Source: Saccharina japonica
Taxonomy: Eukaryota > Sar > Phaeophyceae > Laminariales > Laminariaceae
Assembly: GCA_008828725.1 (NCBI GenBank)
Contig: MEHQ01002192.1
Coordinates: 124,001-188,000 of the forward strand
Direction: 5' to 3'
DNA: 64,000 nucleotides
The notes under the pieces were generated by a model. That model saw only the letters and a program-made list of their open reading frames with translations, searched no databases and was not told where the DNA came from. Shown here in pieces: positions 21,787 to 35,100 of this stretch (position 1 is the stretch's first letter; every line of letters begins with the position of its first letter). The position numbers and the translations under genes are program-made.

Positions 21787-21840
21787 TGGCTTGTTTTACA
21801 TCGTCGCTGTCACTCGACGCCAACCCATAGTTGTCTAGCA
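21787..21840 (+). repeat. R1 tail fragment
   Basis: 'ttgttttacatcgtcgctg' and 'cgacgccaaccca' match the last 50 bp of R1. It abuts the minisatellite, suggesting the minisatellite grew at an R1 end. Confidence 0.55.
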
Positions 21841-21849
21841 GGAGGGAGG

Positions 21850-22021
21850 GGGGGGGTAGTGGAGCGTTACGAAGTTGGTCATCTACGCTAGGGGGAACGG
21901 CGCCATGCACGTCCTCGCCGTGCAGTAAAATCGCTGTAAGAGGGGGGTAGTGAGGTGTTATGATTGTCTTCGTCTACGCGAGAGGGGGAAGCGCCATCAT
22001 GCGCGCTCTGACCGTGCTTCA
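21850..22021 (+). repeat. Two-copy ~91-bp direct repeat
   Basis: Blocks at 21850-21927 and 21941-22021 share 'gggggtagtg', 'cgtctacgc', 'gcgccat' and 'ccgtgc', with scattered differences. Non-coding. Confidence 0.5.
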
Positions 22022-22129
22022 AAACACGGACGGATGGGGGCGGAGCTCGTCCGCCCAAAAAGGTTCGCGTTTTTGTCTCCCAAGTGTGCAACAGGCGGGA
22101 CTGGGAGTTGGGGGGCACCGCCACTGGGT

Positions 22130-22800
22130 GGTCAGCCGCTTCCAGAGCAGAAAGTTTCCCGCTGGCGTGCATTGGGAGTGTTATTGTTTTGCATTATTCG
22201 AGGCGCCGTAGCGTATTTCAGGAGTTCCATCGGCTGAGGGGGAGGCCGGAGGAGTTTCATGGTTGGGTTGGTATACGTTGTCAGACTGAGGCGCGGTTCC
22301 TGTGTTTCGGGCATATTGTCCGAACTGGAGTAGCGCGTGACTGCCGGAGTTGTTGGACGAGCGTTGGTTGTGGTTACCTTGTCCGTTGTTGCGCGAAAAA
22401 AATCGCGAAGGCGCGTGTGTGTTGCCTCCGTGGTTTATTGCGAGAACGGTTCTTGTCATTGTGTCGCGAGGAACTTCTGCGACTGTCGGGAAGTAGACGA
22501 CGAGCGTGTGTTTTCGCCGCCTACAGAGTGGTTCCGGCGGCTACAGGAGCGCATGCGCTGCTGCCAAGGACGGCGGGCGTCACCATTGCCGCCGAGTAAA
22601 CCTAGCTGAGAGTGAAGGCAGCCACTACGGTTGGAGAAAGGTCGCGAGCAATGCTTGAACGTGTGTTCAGTGCCGTGGCAGTTCGAGCGGCGACCTTTAC
22701 TGTCATGGAAAGCTTGCGCGCGCGCCTCGGGTGTAATGAGCGACGTCCATGATGTGCGGTCGTTGTTTAGGAACGACTCCGATACTTGGAACACCGATGT
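22130..22800 (-). pseudogene. Possible retrotransposon gag tail with a degenerate zinc knuckle
   Basis: The minus strand encodes 'RSNCHGTEHTFKHC' (about 22689-22648). This has the C-x4-H-x4-C part of a CCHC knuckle, with Arg where the first Cys of CX2C should be. Downstream in a shifted frame is Asn/Gln/Ser-rich sequence ('NHNQRSSNNSGSH'), as in many algal gag tails. The knuckle residues and composition are visible; the gag label is inference. No polymerase follows. Confidence 0.35.
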
Positions 22801-23124
22801 GTCCCAGTCAGACAGGAGTCAGCCGGCCAGTGGTTATGCGTGTGTGAAACCGGATCTCGTTTATTTTTTGCAAAAATAAAATAAAACCGTCACTTTTATT
22901 TTCCAGCTCTCTGCAGGACAAGCCGTGGTGACAAGTATCTTACCTTCTCCACCCCCAGCAATAATCTTAATTTCTATCGCGCAGAGGGTTCAGCATTCCT
23001 AGCACCGCTCGTTGCTCATCATCGAAGTTTGCTAACTCACACTCTCGCGCTTTCCGCTATGAGAAAAAGGCACATACCGCAGCATATAATAATACAGTAG
23101 TTATACCTGGTACTTTTCTGTTTT

Positions 23125-23219
23125 CATGGGAACCCGCCGGGATTCGAACCCCGGCCCTCGTACGCTATTTTCCTTTCATTGAAAAAGTAGTATTCGAGGT
23201 TAACCACTATAGACCGCCG
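23125..23219 (-). tRNA. tRNA-like sequence (pseudogene or SINE head)
   Basis: On the minus strand, 'ggtctatagtggttaacc' resembles a D-arm/A-box, and 'ccggggttcgaatcccgg' is a near-canonical T-arm/B-box about 60 nt later. The T-stem has one unpaired G, the acceptor arm pairs only partly (CCCG with CGGG), and I could not draw a convincing anticodon arm. It is more likely a decayed tRNA or a tRNA-derived retroposon head than a working tRNA. Confidence 0.35.
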
Positions 23220-26200
23220 GGCCAACCGGCGGTATCATATCTCTTGATCGTCCCGTCGCATGCATGATACATATACAGCTCTTGATCGATACCAGGTGTT
23301 CGTGGAGCTTTGGTGGATATTTACAGTAGCATTTAACACCGATCGTAAAGAAAGGGTGCGCACGAGTACAGCACAGCAGTACAGGGTACAGGACACCAAA
23401 TATGAAACAGGAAAGCTGGCCCAGGCTGGATTTCTTATTTGAAGGAGGGTGTTTTCTACACTAATTTCAAGATAACGACACTATCATTTCTTGTTTTACG
23501 CTAAATATCAGCGTGGCTTTTTTTGTCAGTCTGTGTCTTATCAGGTGTCCCGTACTCTGTACGCGACACGTTTTGAGCACAGGCTCTTGAAGGCTAATAT
23601 ATACTAGGATTAGAGTAGCTTTCCTCGCTGAGTACAAATGCTTACCAGTAGTACGTAAAGAGTACGTAAGTACGCGTCGTAGCTGTAAAAATTCAAGTTA
23701 AAAAAAAAACAGCCTGAAATGCCGCGTACTGCGCAACAACAATACGTACGTAGTAAAGAATACCCTGCGGAGTGGGACCGCGAAGACCTCACAACCATAT
23801 ACGAAATAAATACATACAGGGTGCATACATACAGAGTACGTACAGTAGTACGCTCTTATTTTTGGCCAGACTGGAATGCTTATTATGTGAGACTCGGTGT
23901 GTTCCACACTATTTTCAGTAGAAAGAAGTCGCGTTCTTGTTTCCCCCCCAAAATCTCAGTCTCAAATTCTTAATTATCAGTCGCGTACTATGTACTGTAC
24001 AGGCATACATACAGGCATGCATGCATACCGCACGCGCAGGGAGGAGGCACGATAACACCATGCGCGTTCGTCGCTGAGCAAATCGTGTGCATTGCTACCT
24101 ACAATGTACGCACGCGCGTACACACGTACCTGTCATACGAGTAGTACTACCGTACTTACTCGTACTCCATGTCATACCTACGCTTCTTCTTGATCGTGCC
24201 GTTGCATGCATGCTCATACAAATGTAGCATTTGTGATGCAAATATAATAGCTCTTGCACGATATACCACGAGGTGCCGTGGAGCTTGGATTTTTTTTCCG
24301 AGTACCGATCACCTCGTACTACAACAGTAATGCTCGTAGACTCCACGACGCGTAAGCACCAGGTGAAATTGTATGTACTCGTGTATGCACAAACAGTACT
24401 CGTACAGGTAACCAAAATCAATACACGGCGGAGTGGGGCCGCAACGATATAATACTGGTACATCTGCACCACAGGTATCGTATATGTATACGTACTTGTC
24501 AAGTAACCAAGTATACCCGGCGGACCGCAACGATACTCGTGCATATATCTCACAGCCGCATACCTATATATACAGTCGTTTATAGTGCAGCACCCCGGGA
24601 GGAGCAGGACAACAACTGAACTCGACTGAACGTTGGTTATTTATTGGTTTGTGTACGTTGCTGCCTCCATCGCACATTTACTTGTTTACAAACACACCTA
24701 TACAAATTCGTAGACCACAGCAGCAGCAAAGCAGCAGCAGTAGTAGTGGTAGTATCGTTCCTCTTGTTCTCTCGATCGTGCCGTCGCATGCATGATACAT
24801 GATACACAGCAGCAGCAGCAGCAGCAGCAGCAGCACTACAATTGTAGGCCTTTCTTGGACGATACGAGGTGGCTCGTTGGCTTGAGCTTTGCCGGGTAGT
24901 TTACCCTCCTGTTTACACCCACCTACGTACGTTTTCCAGAGCAAACTGCACGCTGCACCTTTACACTTGGAATTGCAGTAGTGCTGGTACAGAGTTTGAT
25001 TGTTTTCTGCCCGCGGTCGTGCAAAAGATGGCTGATGGCCGATGCTGGAGCCCCTACTCGTTCGAAAAAATATGAACAAAATGAATAATCCGCAATTCCG
25101 GTGCAGGCCCTCCAAAGAAAAAGATATGTACGCAGAGCGGGCCTACATGCGCGGGCGCGAGGTAAACGACGCTGATGCTGCTGTTCCCCGTGTAGTATGT
25201 GCGAGGATGGTCGCCCGGTGTCGTTTGAGTGCCTTCCACCATTGTACGTATAGTCGGGAGGTATGCAAGCTTCACTCTCATCACTTGTTATTACAGTACC
25301 ACAGCCACAATCGATCGTTGGCCGCCGACTGATCAGAGCAGAAATCGACAGCAAGAAGCAAACTGATCGAGTGAAGATGCAAGGCCAAGACTACTCACCT
25401 CTTTTGGCAGAGATCTTCAGCAGGTCAGCAGCGAGCAACGAGCAGCACCGGCGACTCGTTCCCCCAGATGTTCGGAGGCTGGTCGAGGCACCTCCGTCCC
25501 GCAAGAAGGTCGCAGGAACAATGGTTGGTCCCTTTCTCGTCTTCACCCTCATGATGAGCAGACCAGACCAAAACCAGTTCGCCAAACCACAACGGCAGCA
25601 ATCCGCAATCATCGTGGGGTTGCGTACCAGGGAGCTCCAACAGCAGCAGCAATCAGCAACGGAGTGGTCCTGCAGGTGTCGCGCTGTCCATCCCCTCCCA
25701 TGCGTTGGGTGCTCTCTTCTCTGCCTCGCCAGCGGTGGTGTGTGTTCTCGCCCTGTGGGGCGGTGGAGTTTGTGAACTGCCGGAAATACGAAAATATGAT
25801 CAGCGGGGAGGGGAGGCCTGATAAATATCCCTGCCAAAGGAAGCAGGCGTTTTTTTCAACTTGCCGTTTACTGATACTACAGCAGCAGTGGTAGTCGTCC
25901 GCCGGTATGGTATGCACCAGCCAACAATACCGGCACTATAGCGGCAACAGGCACTACTCCGCGCACTGCCAAACTGGTCAATCCCGTATGTGCCAAGTGA
26001 TTTCACCGGCACTAGCGGGCAGCCGGCACTTCTCAACCGGCACTATGGAGGGAACTGTACCAGAGGTATTCATCATGCATTACGCGCATACAAAGTACGG
26101 CCGGCACCGGTCACGCAGGCGTGCAGGGTCTCACGGTTGTGCGGCTGCGGACAGCATGCTACCTATGTCACGCCCATCCCTTTTCTCTGCTGGCTTACGT

Positions 26201-28320
26201 ATAATGGTCCTACATGTTGTAGCTACGCAAACAAGGGACTTGCGGATGCAGAGAAAGATGTACGACGACAATGGAAGCTCGCCATTTTTTATTGCTGAAA
26301 TTAGTAGGTGTAGGTCGCACCCTGTTTCACGTAAGAAAATAAAACGAGAGTGTGTCTCACTGTATCGAATAAACCCCCAGCACCGCTGCCTGGAATCACC
26401 CCGCCACAACCACTTTGCCTGCTGTTTTACATGTAGACCACCGGTCTGTATGTATAGGTATGAAATGTACATAGAAATAAGCACATTTATCATCATCGAC
26501 CGTATCTAGACTACAGTATCTACAGTACAAAATATGTATACGTATGTCTGTCTGATTGCGACATGTGTATGTATACCACCGTTCGTTGTTGACTGTTGTT
26601 ATGTTGTCTGCTGTGTTGTGTCTGGTTAATACCTGGTATAATATACCACCATTCGATGTTGACTGTTGATAGCTCTTGTTTTCTGTGTTGCCGCTCCTCC
26701 TCCTCTCGAGCATCTTGTGATAAATCTTCATACAACACATACACGAAAGTGGTGCATGTCTCCACGATGCACATTTAAAACAAACACTTCGGAGTCTACT
26801 CTTATGTAGCAGTCTAAGAAATGCTTTGAATCGTACCTGGTACCAGGTATGTAGATATCAGTACAGCAGGAGTACCGGCATACGAGCCGTGTACGGTATG
26901 CACAGGTTTGTATGAACAGCCCCGAACCATTTTTGGAAAAATGAAAAAATAAAGGCACCGCGATCCGTGCGAAGGCTTGGATGGGCGTCTCGGCGAGTGG
27001 GGTGAACGCGAACGGCGACGGCGCATTATTTTCACATACCAGGTACCAGGTAATCATTACCGCCAAGGATGCGGAATCCGCCCAAAAATCCGGTGCTAAC
27101 CAAGGTATATTTTACGAGACGCTGCTTGCTTTAAAGCTCAACCCCTTTGGGGACCCGAGATAGCGACAAAGACAATGATAATTTTGGTGTTATCGACCGT
27201 CTATCGTATACGAACAGAATGAGCGCCCAGCAGTACGGGTGGGGTCATGTTTCATGTTGCGCCCGTGCCGTACGACTGGCTCCATGCTTTGTAGCTCGGA
27301 CACCAGTAATAACTTTTTTTAGTCCCCGTACCACGCAGTGGCCATCGCTGCAGTCGTTAATTTGCATCGTCAACTTTCCTCTCTCGAAGTCCCGACCAAG
27401 ATGGCTAAGTAAGGTCGTCGAAACAAACGACCGTGCTTGTTGAAGTTCTCTATCTCTCGTCCCTGTGTTTTATGGAAGCGCGCGCGCACACACAAGAGCA
27501 CATGCGCGGCTAGTGAGCGTATGACGCCTCGTGAAATATGCTGATATGGGCGTACTCTCTCACGCGTGTTGATAACCCTGTACATGTAGCTCTCGAGTCG
27601 GTCGGTGTGCAGCTTCATCACTTGGGCAGTTGAGCAGTATGCCCCCTATGATATATATGTGCCACTATTTTGGCCATTTCGGTGTGTCGGGTGAGACAAC
27701 ATTGACAAGACTCCCTTCGAGTGGGGTAACAAAACGTTTTTTTACTGGTGCCCAACTTCGACTCGAAAACGCCACCCCCAACAATGACAAAACCTTCCCA
27801 CATGCCTCCCGGTTCGCACATTTCTGTGCCTGCGCGGACTGACGGTTCCAAAATAACACCTTTCAAAACCGGGGGTCCGAAAAAATCAATAAATGCACTG
27901 GCGGTGTGGCGCAAACCCCGATTAATCTTTCACACATGGCGTGTGCCCCCTGGCTCGTCTCCATACCGCTGGTTTTCTTCTACAAAAAACTGAGGGACAT
28001 AGTGTTTTTCAATGAGGCTACTAGCACACGTTGGAGACACGAATCTCCGTTTTTTAGCGGCAGAGGGGGCGAGCGGCCGTGGGTATCGGGTAGAACGACT
28101 TGGTGCAAGCCAAATGAGCAGACCGTAAAAACAAACTCTACCCAAGCGATAAAAAACAGCGCGGAAAGGCGCGCGGAGAGCCTGGTTGGCAAAAGTTTTT
28201 CTCCGTGAGCTCCGGCTAGAAGGGTGCGGGGGAATCGGTCGACTGGTAAAAAATAAATATATATTTCCACGAAAACACGCGCCCAACGGTAAATTAGCAC
28301 ACGCTTGACGACGGCAAGTT
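23220..28320. other. Gene-poor stretch with dispersed repeat fragments
   Basis: No gene could be assembled. Recognisable items: blocks at 23390-23500 and 23838-23970 that recur at 38383-38510 and 38690-38800; several TACCWGGTA palindromes (26630, 26834, 27037); CAG runs at 24717-24740 and 24808-24834; and a block at 25906-26050 that recurs inverted at 63660-63835. Overlapping frames near 25263-25837 on both strands have exon-like borders but no recognisable protein. Confidence 0.45.
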
Positions 28321-28322
28321 CG

Positions 28323-28538
28323 TCACTTCTCCGCCTCCCCAACAGCGGGCAGGGCTTCCTTGTCTTGTTCCTCGGCCGCCAATCGGAGGTCGTCCATCTG
28401 CACAACCCCGGTCTCAACGTCAGCCTTCTCGTCTCCTCGTTCTCCTCGTTCTCCTTCCGCCTCTGGCGTTGCAAACACGTCATCATCTCCCTCGTAAAGC
28501 AAGGGCGGCAACGCGTCTTCCCCGAGGAGTTCGAGTTC
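28323..28538 (-). CDS. Last exon of the coiled-coil gene
   Basis: Acceptor 'gtccag' then 71 codons and a stop. It starts 'ELELLGEDALPPLLYEGDDD' and ends 'ALPAVGEAEK'. Strongly acidic. The intron before it contains the G/C homopolymer with the N gap. Confidence 0.65.
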   Translation of the reverse strand, partial: ELELLGEDALPPLLYEGDDDVFATPEAEGERGERGDEKADVETGVVQMDDLRLAAEEQDKEALPAVGEAEK

Positions 28539-29115
28539 CTGGACGGAGGGAATGCGGGGCAGGGGGAAGGGAGGGGGGGGGGGGGGGGNNGGGGGGGGGG
28601 GGGGGGGGGGTTACTAACGCCTTTTTGACGTGAGATATACGCGAGGCTTTCCACAGCAACGTCACAAACATGTTTCCATGCCCATGCGTTGGCGTTTTGC
28701 GCAATATAGTTTGGAAAGCATTTGTGCGCAGAGCGTCAATGACCGTGTACCTCCAACTGTCGATTCGCTACCACACACCAAGCCATCGATGTGGGTTGCT
28801 ATGTACGCCAAAGGTACACTCAAACTCCTAGTGCTTCATTCACCCGTTCGAACACAAGAAGAGCGCGTCTTACGCCATGGCAAAAGTCGCACCTGGCTCC
28901 GGACAATCGCCGGGACAGAATAAACAGGCACCGGCACACACCACACACCACCTAAGCCACAAAGCAATGCTTGTTCTCGGCATGTCGTTCTGCTGAGGCC
29001 AATCGCACGTGTAGACACAAACTAGACACGAAGCTAGGCTTTCTGCGGCAGGTTTCGATCACTTCGCCTTAGCGTCAACCGGACGGCGCACACCAGTGAC
29101 CCCTCACCCCCCCCC

Positions 29116-29156
<41 letters not shown>

Positions 29157-32100
29157 CGACACGAAAAAACGGTGCGGGCGCGCCCGAACCACCACGTTGT
29201 ATCACCTGCACGATTCGGTCTAGCTTGGCGCGGCAGTCCTCCAGCCGTTCGCCGAGCGCAGCCCTGGCGCTATCCAGCTGGCGCCCCTCGTCCTTCAGCC
29301 CGTAGATCCTTCGCTTGGCCTTTTCAGGAAGAGGGGGGGGGGGGGGGGTAGATAGAGATGCGGAGACAGAGGGAACGTCGGGAAGAAACACACCGGGGTG
29401 GAAAGAAAACAAACAAACAAACAAACGAACGAACGAACAAGGCATCGGAGTAAGGCAAGCGCAAAAAACGGGTGGACAAAGCAAACAACAATATCGCGGT
29501 GTTCTTCGAAATGAATGTACGACGTAGATGACCGAATTATAACCGGGGCACGTTGGATCAGGTCCTGTCTGATGTGCTGTGCTGCACCGTGCTCTAGGGT
29601 AAAAGGCTCTGGGGAGGCTCGAGCTTTTTCGTAACGGGGAGTGAACGACCCCCCGGAAGTGGGGGGGGGGGCCCTGTGTTTTTTTGGACGGGGGGGGTAC
29701 ACCCCCCCCCCCCCCCCCCCACCCTCTCGTCGTGATCGCTGCTCCGAGGATGCGAACGGGCGGGTATGACGCCGTGTTCATCGGCGGTGATGGTGAGCCC
29801 CCTAAGCTATTTTCGTGCACGCCGACCCGCAGAACAATGAAGCGCGTGTTGTTACCACATGCTCCCTTGTCGCGACAACAGACACGCAAAAAATCAGTGC
29901 CCCCGGCGGCATGCAACAAAAAATCCCCAGCCTCCCGATTGACTGACTCTTGTCCAGCGAACAAGAATACGGCCAATAAAAAGGGGTTCGCGCAAAGCAA
30001 ACCTGACACAAAAACCGGCGCAAGCAGAACCGAACAAGTACTGGTATACTTACGTCTAATACAATGCTCGTACATATATACCTTCCCGGACTCGGCTGCT
30101 CACTGCCACAGAGGTTCGCCGCAACATGTCCGCTGCAATCACCCGCTTCGTGCCTGTGCTCAGCCGGCATGCGCCAGCAGAGAAACAGCTAGCCTGCGAC
30201 CGCTCAATGCATGTGCGTCTCGGTTGGTCGTCTCCGTGCATCGGCAACCTAAAAGTACAACTACTCTACAAACATGATGCTACCCGGGGGTTGTGATGTG
30301 AGTATGTACCTGCAGGATCTCGGTGTCCGTTTCCGAGCCCCCCCGCGAAAGCATGGCCGCCGACCGGCGTAGCCAGAGCTCCACCGTCGCGTCCACTACT
30401 CCCAGGCGTTCCCGCACCTTCGCCCCCGATCGGTGGCGTTACAGGCGACAAATGATACACAAAAGAAAAGACACCGCCCGTGAGCGAATCGAGTGAGAAC
30501 GGAAGAGTATAAAAAAAAAAGAGTCATGGCGGAGGCTGGTCATGAGAGCAACGAGTGAAACACGATATGGTGTGAGTCGAGCGACTGCTGAAGGCGTAGG
30601 TATCGAGCGACGAGTAGCCACTATATAGGCTATCACGTTTGAAGGCGCGGTACGCACACGCGCGGGCGGTGCCGACGCCGACACGCACGCGCCTCAGTCG
30701 GCAGTTCAGAGGCCCTCTCGAGGCACTCAAAACAGAGCAAATGCGTCCTCTCCGCGGCGACAAGAGCGGGAAGCTCCCGCAACCGAAGACAGCACAGCAG
30801 CGCGACGGTGCTTTTCCTTTGCAGTGGTCATACCACCACAACGCCGTTATTTCCGAGCACCCATAAGCAACCCTTACGACAAGAGCGTTAGTTTCGGCAT
30901 GGGCGAACCGCGGTCCCCTGTCGGAAAGCGACACAAATAATAGCAAGACGTCCCGCGCCCTACCTACCGTTCACCGGAGAGACGCGCACCACAGGAAAGA
31001 TGCACGGCCACCGATCAACCAACCAGACTAGAACGCCAAAGGGAATCGTGAAGAACTCCCGCACCGCATACTGAACACTTTATACTCGAAACTCGGCACC
31101 GCACCTTCTCGAGGTCGCGCTCAAGCTTATGCTCTCTATCCGCCAGCTGCTTCTGCTTCCGTCGCAACTGCCCTATCGCCACCGCGTCGGCCTCGCCTCC
31201 GCCCCCACTCCCCCCCTGCCCCTGCCCCCGTTCCCTCCTTTCTCCTCCTCCTCGCCTATCCCCTTCCCTTCTAAACGCCTCTTCCCTTCGGCGTGGCTTG
31301 GGGGCCTCGCGAGACGTCGACCACTGCTCCCGATCGTCATTCCACGCCGGCGCGCGTCCACGCTCCTCTCGCGCACCCCGACGACCCCCTCCCTCCCCGC
31401 CCGCCGCATAACCCTTGGGTTTCCCGCGGCGTTGGCCTCTCCCTTCAGGGGCGACGGCGGAATCTCGGGCACTTGGTCGCCATCGGTAGTCCTGCTCGGC
31501 ACCCAGGTCCTCCGGCGGGACAATAGGCTATACCGATCATTGGAAAGGTGGGGAATGGGGGATAATACGAGTGGGGAGGGGGTATGGGCGCGGGGGGGGT
31601 GAGGGGGTTGGTGGGTACACATAATACGGGAGGGGGATACAGGTCCACATCTTCCTTTGCACGCCGCGGCTGCAGCTCGCCATCGGCCATGTAGTCGGCA
31701 TCGCCATCGCCATCGACATCTCCCCCGTAGTAGTCTTCCTCCCTATCGTTGTTGCCGTTACCGGAGCTGACGAGGGTGGGCGAGGGGCGGGGGGCGGTGG
31801 GGGGTGACGCCGGATGGCAAGAAACGGGACAGGAATGGGCGGGACAGCAGGATGTGAGACGGGACGTCGAGACGTGAAGACGCTACGACTCTTATGTAGG
31901 TATAAATAGTCACGGTGATGTGACACCCGTCACGTCATCACTTAGCCCACTAAAAGTAGCGTCAGCTCTGTTCCAATCGCGGGTCCCTGCCGAATGTCTA
32001 AACATGAGTGTTGCTGTATGATACCGCTGCTGTACCTGTAGAGCATGTAGCAGCAGCCTTCCCCCCTGGCATACGACAAGAATCAAACACCCTGAGCATC

Positions 32101-35100
32101 CCACTGAGGGCGTGTCTTAACTTCACTTCGCGGGCATTGGAACGGAACGAACGTAAAATTATTTGCCTGAAAAAGTGGTGCTGATTGGATATTGAGAAAC
32201 AAAAACACCGAACAGATTCCAAGCGTTCCAAGCTGTCCGTAAATTTGTAAAGAGGAAGCGTATGTGTCAAAACAGTAATCCTTGTTCAGCAGAACCGAAC
32301 GGCCCACTTGGAACGAGATTTACGGCAGTTGATTGGTGCTGGAATGTTGCAACTGGTTGCAACATTTGCTGGGAGGCCCACGAGGGCATGAGGCAAAATG
32401 AGATGACATGGGAGCACGCGATGGAGCACGTGCAGACGCCACAGGTCTCGCCTGCGGTAGGAGTCACGCGATACGGCCATGGCCTGTACAGGAGGCTCAC
32501 GAGGGAAAAATTCGGGTGGCGAACGAGACTGTGGCCATAGATATCTAGCAAAAACGCTGGACCGATGTTCACAGAAGCACCAGGATACCTCGTCGAGCCG
32601 CGACGGCGATATAATAACTTCTAGACTTGTCCCGAGGCTGTTAGCTTACGTACGTCCAAGAGGAGGGATGGGGATTCCGTTCGATTCGTGTCGATTCGGA
32701 AAAGAAAGGACAGGGAAGGGATGATATCCAGTAGAAGCACGTGGTAAATACATATATACCAGGTGGGCTCATATATGCATAGAGGCAAATAGATAAGGGC
32801 AGCGGCCAAAAAAAGGTATACCTGGTCCGTTTGCGGCCAAAAACGCGAGACTAATGAAGAGAGATGCACGGCCACCGATCAACCAACCAGACTAGAACGC
32901 CAAAGGGAATCGTGAAGAACTCCCGCACCGCATACTGAACACTTTATACTCGAAACTCGGCACCGCACCTTCTCGAGGTCGCGCTCAAGCTTATGCTCTC
33001 TATCCGCCAGCTGCTTCTGCTTCCGTCGCAACTGCCCTATCGCCACCGCGTCGGCCTCGCCTCCGCCCCCACTCCCCCCCTGCCCCTGCCCCCGTTCCCT
33101 CCTTTCTCCTCCTCCTCGCCTATCCCCTTCCCTTCTAAACGCCTCTTCCCTTCGGCGTGGCTTGGGGGCCTCGCGAGACGTCGACCACTGCTCCCGATCG
33201 TCATTCCACGCCGGCGCGCGTCCACGCTCCTCTCGCGCACCCCGACGACCCCCTCCCTCCCCGCCCGCCGCATAACCCTTGGGTTTCCCGCGGCGTTGGC
33301 CTCTCCCTTCAGGGGCGACGGCGGAATCTCGGGCACTTGGTCGCCATCGGTAGTCCTGCTCGGCACCCAGGTCCTCCGGCGGGACAATAGGCTATACCGA
33401 TCATTGGAAAGGTGGGGAATGGGGGATAATACGAGTGGGGAGGGGGTATGGGCGCGGGGGGGGTGAGGGGGTTGGTGGGTACACATAATACGGGAGGGGG
33501 ATACAGGTCCACATCTTCCTTTGCAAGGGGCAACTGTTGCTGGGATGCGATGGGCGCTGCTGCTTATTTGCACCAGCAACAGAGTATTCGGGAAAAGACG
33601 AAACGACGATGAGCACAGGCTAACGTCGAGTTGAAACGGGGTTTTTCGAAGAGCGGTGGCTAAGCTTCCGGACTGTCGTCACCTCACGGTTTGTGTCTCT
33701 CCGCAAGGCTTTCCCGCAGGTATTCTACCCACATGACGTATAAGTGTAAAAATATTGCTGAAAAATCGTGCTGCGGCATTCCAATGCTGCTGAGTCATTC
33801 GAATCATGATCCTACCGCTGCTCGTTTCAACAACACCTTTTACACTTGCTCCAACATCTCCCAACGCTCACTCTAAGCTTCCCGGGCGAATCGTCTCCGG
33901 CGATCGAGTCGAACCGCTCCAGCAGGTCCTGGAAGTTCATCGCCGGCAGCTGTTCGGCGTCCTCTGAGGCTCCCCCGTACCAAAAAAGGGCGTTGTACAA
34001 GCTGGGCGGCGGTGCGGGGGGGCGGGGGGTACTTCTTCATTTTCATGCATGGCCGTAGTCGTATGACCAAAGGGGGGGGGGGGGCGGGGTCAAAACGGAC
34101 AGGCTTCTGATTTTTCACTACGAGGACTACTGCTTGTTGTACGTACATACCTGGTACCATATAATTATAAACCAATCGCGATTTTTCGGTGCGACGTCCG
34201 GCACCTATTAATAGTGGTCGAGCTCAATTCTTGCGCACGGACTCTGGAGACAGCATTATCTATTGGGCAGCGGCCAAAAATAGGTACACCTGGTCCGTTC
34301 GGGGCCAAAAACAGGTAAATACTAAAATCAAGTTAAAAATGCACCCCACGAACGTGCCGTTCCTTGCAACGCAAATTAGAGTTTTTTCATGTTCTTCGTG
34401 CTCGCCCGGTGGCTACGTATACGAGTAGCTGCTATTAACAGTACGAGGAACGAACGCCTGCTGTATTCTCACTTCTCAGCTTGCGACACCCCTGGTATTC
34501 CAAGTCAACCACAATCCCGAAGGGGAGCCTTCTATCTCGTATTATTTCGGCGGAGGTGTGCAGGCAGATATGTGTGTGTGTCGCTCGAGTGGCGTGTAGT
34601 GTGAGGTGCGAAGGGAGAAGGGGGTCTCCGCGTACGTCGGCATTTGTATAGGGGGCATAGGGTGGAACTATGAAGGGCCTCTGGTTGGCTTAAAAACGAC
34701 AAAAAAAAAGGTGAAAGTCAAGCAGAGTAGACAAAATCAGGTATACCTGGCATTTAAAGAGGCAAAAACCGGTACAACGAGTTTTGGACCAATGGCAGGG
34801 CACGTGGAGTGCGTTTTTTACTTGATTTTAAATGTGTACCTGTTTTTGGCCGCAAACGGACCAGGTATACCTTTTTTTGGCCGCTGCCCTTATCTATTTG
34901 CCTCTATGCATATATGAGCCCACCTGGTATATACGTATTTACCACGTGCTTCTACTGGATATCATCCCTTCCCTGTCCTTTCTTTTCCGAATCGACACGA
35001 ATCGAACGGAATCCCCATCCCTCCTCTTGGACGTACGTAAGCTAACACCTGCTGCGCGAGCTCGTGCCACCAACACCCTGCACTACCCGCCGGCCAACCC

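Larger units (their letters stand above)
33527..34655. repeat. Segmental duplication block C, copy 1
   Basis: Near-identical to 40292-41416 (offset 6765). Starts 'aggggcaactgttgctggga', ends 'cggcatttgtatagg'. Contains a 43-codon exon and a short R1 head fragment (34028-34070). Confidence 0.95.

Noticed and set aside
25263..25837. Overlapping 170- and 148-codon frames on opposite strands
   Set aside because: A donor-like 'gtgagt' exists on the minus strand near 25400, but neither frame has a recognisable domain or a partner exon in phase.
29104..30075. 323-codon minus-strand frame
   Set aside because: Only its 29206-29319 part is exon-like. The rest is driven by G/C homopolymers and has no coding character.
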